A DNA stretch of 64,000 bases. Source: Xenorhabdus hominickii. Its GTDB lineage: Bacteria; Pseudomonadota; Gammaproteobacteria; Enterobacterales; Enterobacteriaceae. Positions 60,591 through 64,000 of this stretch are shown one piece after another. The notes beneath the pieces were generated by a model that saw nothing but the letters and a program-made list of their open reading frames with translations, was not told the origin of the DNA and ran no database searches. The DNA is taken from assembly GCF_002632725.1 (NCBI RefSeq), contig NZ_NJAI01000001.1, positions 1,139,801-1,203,800 on the forward strand, given 5' to 3'. Position numbers and translations under genes: made by a program. The number at the start of each line of letters is the position of its first letter. Position 1 is the first letter of the stretch.

Positions 60591-61874
60591 TTATTTCAAA
60601 CGTTCAACGGCCCGATAACCAATGTCGTTACGGTAAAAGCATCCTTTCCAGTCAATTTGTTCTACTCTCTGGTAAGCTTTTTTCTGTGCGTCTGCAATAT
60701 CATTACCCAAAGCGGTGACACATAGAACACGTCCACCCGCAGTGACTACATCCTTGCCCTTAAAAGCGGTTCCCGCATGAAAGACTTTTTTATCCGTATC
60801 TGCTTCTTGAGTTAAGCCACTGATAACATCATTTTTGGCATAGCTAGCGGGATAGCCTCCTGCCGCCAATACGACACCCAGTGCAGGGCGGGAGTCCCAT
60901 GTTGATGTTTTACCGCTTAACTGGCCTTTTGCTCCCGCAAGGCACAGCTCGACCAAATCAGAACGCAGACGCATCATAATAGGTTGGGTTTCGGGATCAC
61001 CAAAACGACAGTTAAATTCGATGACTTTCGGTTCACCCTGCTTATCTATCATTAAGCCTGCATAGAGAAAACCAACATAAGTATGGTTCTCGGCTGCCAT
61101 TCCCTCAACGGTAGGATAAATGATTTTTTCCATTACACGCTGATGGATTTCATCCGTTACCACTGGTGCAGGTGAGTAGGCTCCCATTCCGCCGGTATTT
61201 GGCCCGGTATCGCCGTCACCTACCCGTTTGTGATCCTGACTGGTAGCCATAGGAACCACGTTTTTGCCATCCACCATGACAATAAAACTGGCTTCTTCCC
61301 CATCCAGGAATTCTTCAATGACAATACGATGCCCTGCATCACCAAAAGCATTGCCCGCCAGCATATCTTTGACTGCGTTTTGTGCTTCTTCCATTGTCAT
61401 AGCGACGACGACGCCTTTACCGGCAGCCAGACCATCAGCTTTAATAACAATTGGAGCCCCCATTTTTTCCAAATAAGCCAGTGCCGGTTCAATTTCTGTG
61501 AAATTTTGATAGGCCGCTGTGGGTATATAATGGCGTGCGAGGAAATCCTTGGTAAACGCTTTGGAACCTTCCAGTTGGGAGGCGGATTTGGATGGACCAA
61601 AAATAGTTAGGCCAGCTTGTTGGAAAGCATCAACCACACCAATAACGAGCGGGGCTTCCGGCCCGACAATAGTCAGGCCGATATCGTGGCTTTGGGCGAA
61701 TGCCAGCAATCCCTCAATATCTGTGGCCTCAATGTCCACATTTTCCAGATTTGCTTCTAATGCTGTACCTGCATTACCCGGTGCAACATAGATTTTATTC
61801 GCTAACGGTGATTGTGCAGCTTTCCAAGCCAGCGCATGCTCTCTTCCACCACTACCGATAATGAGTATATTCAT
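60591..61874 (-). CDS. purD: Phosphoribosylamine-glycine ligase PurD
   Basis: PurD performs the second step of purine synthesis. The ATG at 61874 (MNILIIGSGGREHALAWKAA) is chosen over a TTG one codon earlier. The 427-residue ATP-grasp enzyme has the glycine-rich loop APGNAGT and VKADGLAAGKGVVVAMT. It is the second gene of purHD, 30 bases after purH. Confidence 0.97.
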   Translation of the reverse strand: MNILIIGSGGREHALAWKAAQSPLANKIYVAPGNAGTALEANLENVDIEATDIEGLLAFAQSHDIGLTIVGPEAPLVIGVVDAFQQAGLTIFGPSKSASQLEGSKAFTKDFLARHYIPTAAYQNFTEIEPALAYLEKMGAPIVIKADGLAAGKGVVVAMTMEEAQNAVKDMLAGNAFGDAGHRIVIEEFLDGEEASFIVMVDGKNVVPMATSQDHKRVGDGDTGPNTGGMGAYSPAPVVTDEIHQRVMEKIIYPTVEGMAAENHTYVGFLYAGLMIDKQGEPKVIEFNCRFGDPETQPIMMRLRSDLVELCLAGAKGQLSGKTSTWDSRPALGVVLAAGGYPASYAKNDVISGLTQEADTDKKVFHAGTAFKGKDVVTAGGRVLCVTALGNDIADAQKKAYQRVEQIDWKGCFYRNDIGYRAVERLK

Positions 61875-61904
61875 CAATTGCTCCTATATTAATAGAGAGG
61901 ACAT

Positions 61905-63509
61905 TTAATGGCGGAAATGACGCATGCCTGTGAAAATCATGGCAAGGCCATGTTCATCGGCCGCAGCAATCACTTCATCATCACGAATGGAACCACCCGG
62001 CTGAATAACACAGCTCACTCCCACTGCGGCGGCGGCATCAATACCATCACGGAAAGGGAAAAAGGCATCTGAAGCCATAACGCAGCCCTGAACTTCCAAC
62101 CCCTCATCTGCGGCTTTAATGCCAGCTATTTTGGCAGAATAAACACGGCTCATTTGACCTGCTCCAATGCCGATAGTCATATTATCCTTGGCATAAACGA
62201 TAGCATTGGATTTTACAAACTTAGCGACTTTCCAGCAAAACAACGCATCTCTCATTTCTTGCTCTGTCGGCTGACGTTGGGTTACGACTTGTAAATCCCC
62301 TTTTGTTATCACGCCTAAATCGCGATCCTGTACCAATAAACCACCATTGACACGTTTGAAATCTAAGCCAGCGGCTGGCAAATTCCATTCACCACACGCG
62401 AGAACGCGAACATTTTGTTTCGTCGCCAGAATTGGCAAAGCCGCTTCGTTAATAGAAGGGGCAATAATGACTTCAACAAATTGGCGATCAATGATGGCTT
62501 TGGCGGTATCAACATCCAGCTCTCGGTTAAATGCAATAATGCCCCCAAATGCTGAAGTAGGATCGGTCTTGAATGCGCGTTCATAAGCAGCATTAATATC
62601 CGTGCCAATGGCAACGCCGCAAGGATTGGCATGCTTGACTATGACACAAGCTGGCTCGGAGAAAGATTTCACGCATTCAAGGGCGGCATCGGTATCTGCG
62701 ATATTATTGTAAGAGAGTGCCTTACCTTGTAACTGAGTTGCGGTAGCAATAGAAGCTTCTGCTGTTTTCTCCTCTATATGTTTCTCTTCTATATAGAAAG
62801 CAGCATCTTGATGACTGTTTTCCCCATAACGCATATCCTGCTTCTTGATAAAATTCAGATTTAAAGTGCGGGGAAAGCGGCCTGATAGTTGATTTGTATC
62901 GCCGTGATAGGCTGGAACTAATTTGCCAAAGTAATTGGCAATCATGCTGTCATACGCGGCTGTATGCTCAAATGCCTTAATGGCGAGATCAAAACGAGTG
63001 GGTTGTGTCAGTGAGTTTTCGTGGTTGTCCATTTCCTCAATAATCTTGCCGTAATCTTGGCTGTTAACAACAATCGCAACATCTTTATGGTTTTTGGCCG
63101 CAGAGCGAACCATCGTCGGGCCACCGATATCAATGTTCTCTACGGCATCTTCCAAAGAGCAATTTGGATTTGCAACGGTTTGTGCAAAGGGATAGAGATT
63201 GACGATTACCATATCAATCGGCGCAATCTGGTGTTGTGCCATCACTTCATCATCCTGACCACGTCGGCCCAGAATGCCGCCATGAACTTTGGGATGAAGG
63301 GTCTTGACCCGTCCGTCCATCATTTCGGGGAATCCGGTATAGTCCGAAACCTCAGTGACATTTAGCCCTGCTTCAGCCAGCAGGCGAGCGGTGCCACCCG
63401 TTGAAAGCAGTTCGACGCCGCGACTTGATAAGGCTTTGGCAAATTCAATAACCCCTGCTTTGTCAGAAACACTTAGCAGGGCACGGCGGATTGGACGAAG
63501 CTGTTGCAT
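61905..63509 (-). CDS. purH: Bifunctional AICAR formyltransferase/IMP cyclohydrolase PurH
   Basis: PurH carries out the last two steps to IMP. The ATG at 63509 ([20 protein letters not shown]) follows AAGGGAT and gives 534 residues; an upstream extension is rejected. The N-terminal IMP cyclohydrolase (about residues 1-200) has [13 protein letters not shown] and [14 protein letters not shown]. The C-terminal transformylase has the KHANPCG catalytic Lys-His. A short insertion near residue 245 ([14 protein letters not shown]) accounts for the extra length over E. coli (529). Confidence 0.97.
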   Translation of the reverse strand: MQQLRPIRRALLSVSDKAGVIEFAKALSSRGVELLSTGGTARLLAEAGLNVTEVSDYTGFPEMMDGRVKTLHPKVHGGILGRRGQDDEVMAQHQIAPIDMVIVNLYPFAQTVANPNCSLEDAVENIDIGGPTMVRSAAKNHKDVAIVVNSQDYGKIIEEMDNHENSLTQPTRFDLAIKAFEHTAAYDSMIANYFGKLVPAYHGDTNQLSGRFPRTLNLNFIKKQDMRYGENSHQDAAFYIEEKHIEEKTAEASIATATQLQGKALSYNNIADTDAALECVKSFSEPACVIVKHANPCGVAIGTDINAAYERAFKTDPTSAFGGIIAFNRELDVDTAKAIIDRQFVEVIIAPSINEAALPILATKQNVRVLACGEWNLPAAGLDFKRVNGGLLVQDRDLGVITKGDLQVVTQRQPTEQEMRDALFCWKVAKFVKSNAIVYAKDNMTIGIGAGQMSRVYSAKIAGIKAADEGLEVQGCVMASDAFFPFRDGIDAAAAVGVSCVIQPGGSIRDDEVIAAADEHGLAMIFTGMRHFRH

Positions 63510-63649
63510 TGGTGTGATCCCTTGGATTTCATAAAACAAGAATAACTTATTGAGAAAAAACCACTGATTGAACGAAAAAATGGCTTCTGCAATAACATTT
63601 CAAAAAAAACCGAAAAAATCATACGGTGATTTTTTCTTCGTAGATTGTA

Positions 63650-63665
63650 ACGAAAACGTTTGCGT
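63650..63665. promoter_or_regulatory. PurR operator for purHD
   Basis: ACGAAAACGTTTGCGT is a very good match to the PurR palindrome, 140 bases upstream of purH. Hypoxanthine- or guanine-bound PurR should repress purHD here. Confidence 0.88.
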
Positions 63666-63782
63666 GATGCTCGACAAATTTTATCAAAATATCCATTTGT
63701 GGATAGTTTTGTGTGTAAGTCGGTATAACTTGGGGTTTTGCTGTGTGATTAATCAAACGATAATTTTTTTCAAAAAAAACTA

Positions 63783-63810
63783 TTGCCAGGCGCCGAAAAC
63801 TCCCTATAAT
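63783..63810 (+). promoter_or_regulatory. rRNA operon promoter P1
   Basis: TTGCCA (63783-63788), a 16-base spacer and TATAAT (63805-63810) are followed by a GC-rich discriminator GCGCCACC, the hallmark of rrn P1 and its ppGpp/iNTP control. An A/T-rich UP element occupies about 63757-63782 just upstream. Confidence 0.9.
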
Positions 63811-63882
63811 GCGCCACCACTGACCGACGCTGAGCTGAGACATGCCGCAGACGCCAGTCGGAGACCGGCGAAAAATAAACGC

Positions 63883-63910
63883 TTGACTCCGGAGGCAAAC
63901 AGCGTAAGAT
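63883..63910 (+). promoter_or_regulatory. rRNA operon promoter P2
   Basis: TTGACT (63883-63888), 16 bases and TAAGAT (63905-63910) form the second rrn promoter, 100 bases after P1, as in E. coli. Confidence 0.85.
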
Positions 63911-63926
63911 ACGCAGCCTCGCAACA

Positions 63927-64000
63927 CGGAGAACCTCTCCGGTTGCCCCGCTCTTTAACAATTTAATCAGACAATCTGTGTGGGCACTCGCAAGACCCTA
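63927..64000 (+). promoter_or_regulatory. rrn leader with boxB, boxA and boxC antitermination elements
   Basis: A boxB hairpin CGGAGA-ACC-TCTCCG (63927-63941), boxA GCTCTTTAACAA (63949-63961) and a boxC-like GTGTGGGCACTCG (63980s) mark the rRNA leader, where NusB-S10 loads for antitermination. Mature 16S rRNA begins beyond the right edge. Confidence 0.88.

Noticed and set aside
63568..63966. 132-codon frame near the right end
   Set aside because: It runs through the PurR box, rrn P1/P2 and boxA, so it is regulatory DNA rather than a gene.

Overview
The window comes from a gamma-proteobacterium of the Enterobacterales. Nearly every housekeeping protein resembles its E. coli counterpart closely, and gene order follows two E. 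coli neighbourhoods. The moderate GC content, ERIC-like remnants, YadA-type adhesins and a signal-peptide-bearing Dcp suggest Morganellaceae, most likely Xenorhabdus or Photorhabdus. That assignment is inference; no 16S sequence lies inside the window.

Layout. (1) 1-8.8 kb: the str side: slyD, slyX (opposite strand), fkpA, yheO, tusDCB, rpsL, rpsG, fusA, tuf. (2) 8.8-21.6 kb: the beta side follows directly: secE, nusG, rplK, rplA, rplJ, rplL, rpoB, rpoC, with L1 and L10 leaders and the rplL-rpoB attenuator. In E. coli these blocks lie on opposite sides of oriC, each with its own tuf. Here a single tuf joins them, as an inversion between tufA and tufB would produce. (3) 21.7-37.3 kb: one maltose/maltodextrin cluster: malM-lamB-malK divergent from malEFG, then malQ-malP divergent from malT, with MalT boxes in both divergent regions. 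A decayed RelE/HigB-like toxin remnant sits between malG and malQ. (4) 38.0-42.8 kb: a tight five-gene operon of unknown function: class III aminotransferase, zinc alcohol dehydrogenase, HAD phosphatase, MFS transporter and a DUF1349 protein. It is the best candidate for an undescribed pathway. (5) 42.9-48.8 kb: thiCEFSGH with a TPP riboswitch. (6) 48.9-52.0 kb: two adjacent trimeric autotransporter adhesin genes, the larger carrying an Asn/Ser-rich repeat of about 15 residues. They occupy the place where rsd lies in E. coli. (7) 52.6-64 kb: a HAD-IB phosphatase, nudC, dcp, hemE, nfi, yjaG, hupA, yjaH, purD, purH, a PurR box, and the P1/P2 promoters and leader of an rRNA operon whose 16S gene starts beyond the right edge.

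How it works together. The left third builds the translation and transcription machinery (S12, S7, EF-G, EF-Tu, SecE, NusG, L11, L1, L10, L7/L12, RNA polymerase beta and beta'), with autoregulatory leaders and attenuators visible. The mal cluster is a complete uptake and breakdown route for maltodextrins under MalT and probably CRP. The thi operon makes the thiazole and pyrimidine parts of thiamine under TPP feedback. purHD performs purine steps under PurR. The lineage-specific parts are the five-gene operon, the adhesin pair, the dcp insertion, a MITE-like element after tuf and the toxin remnant.
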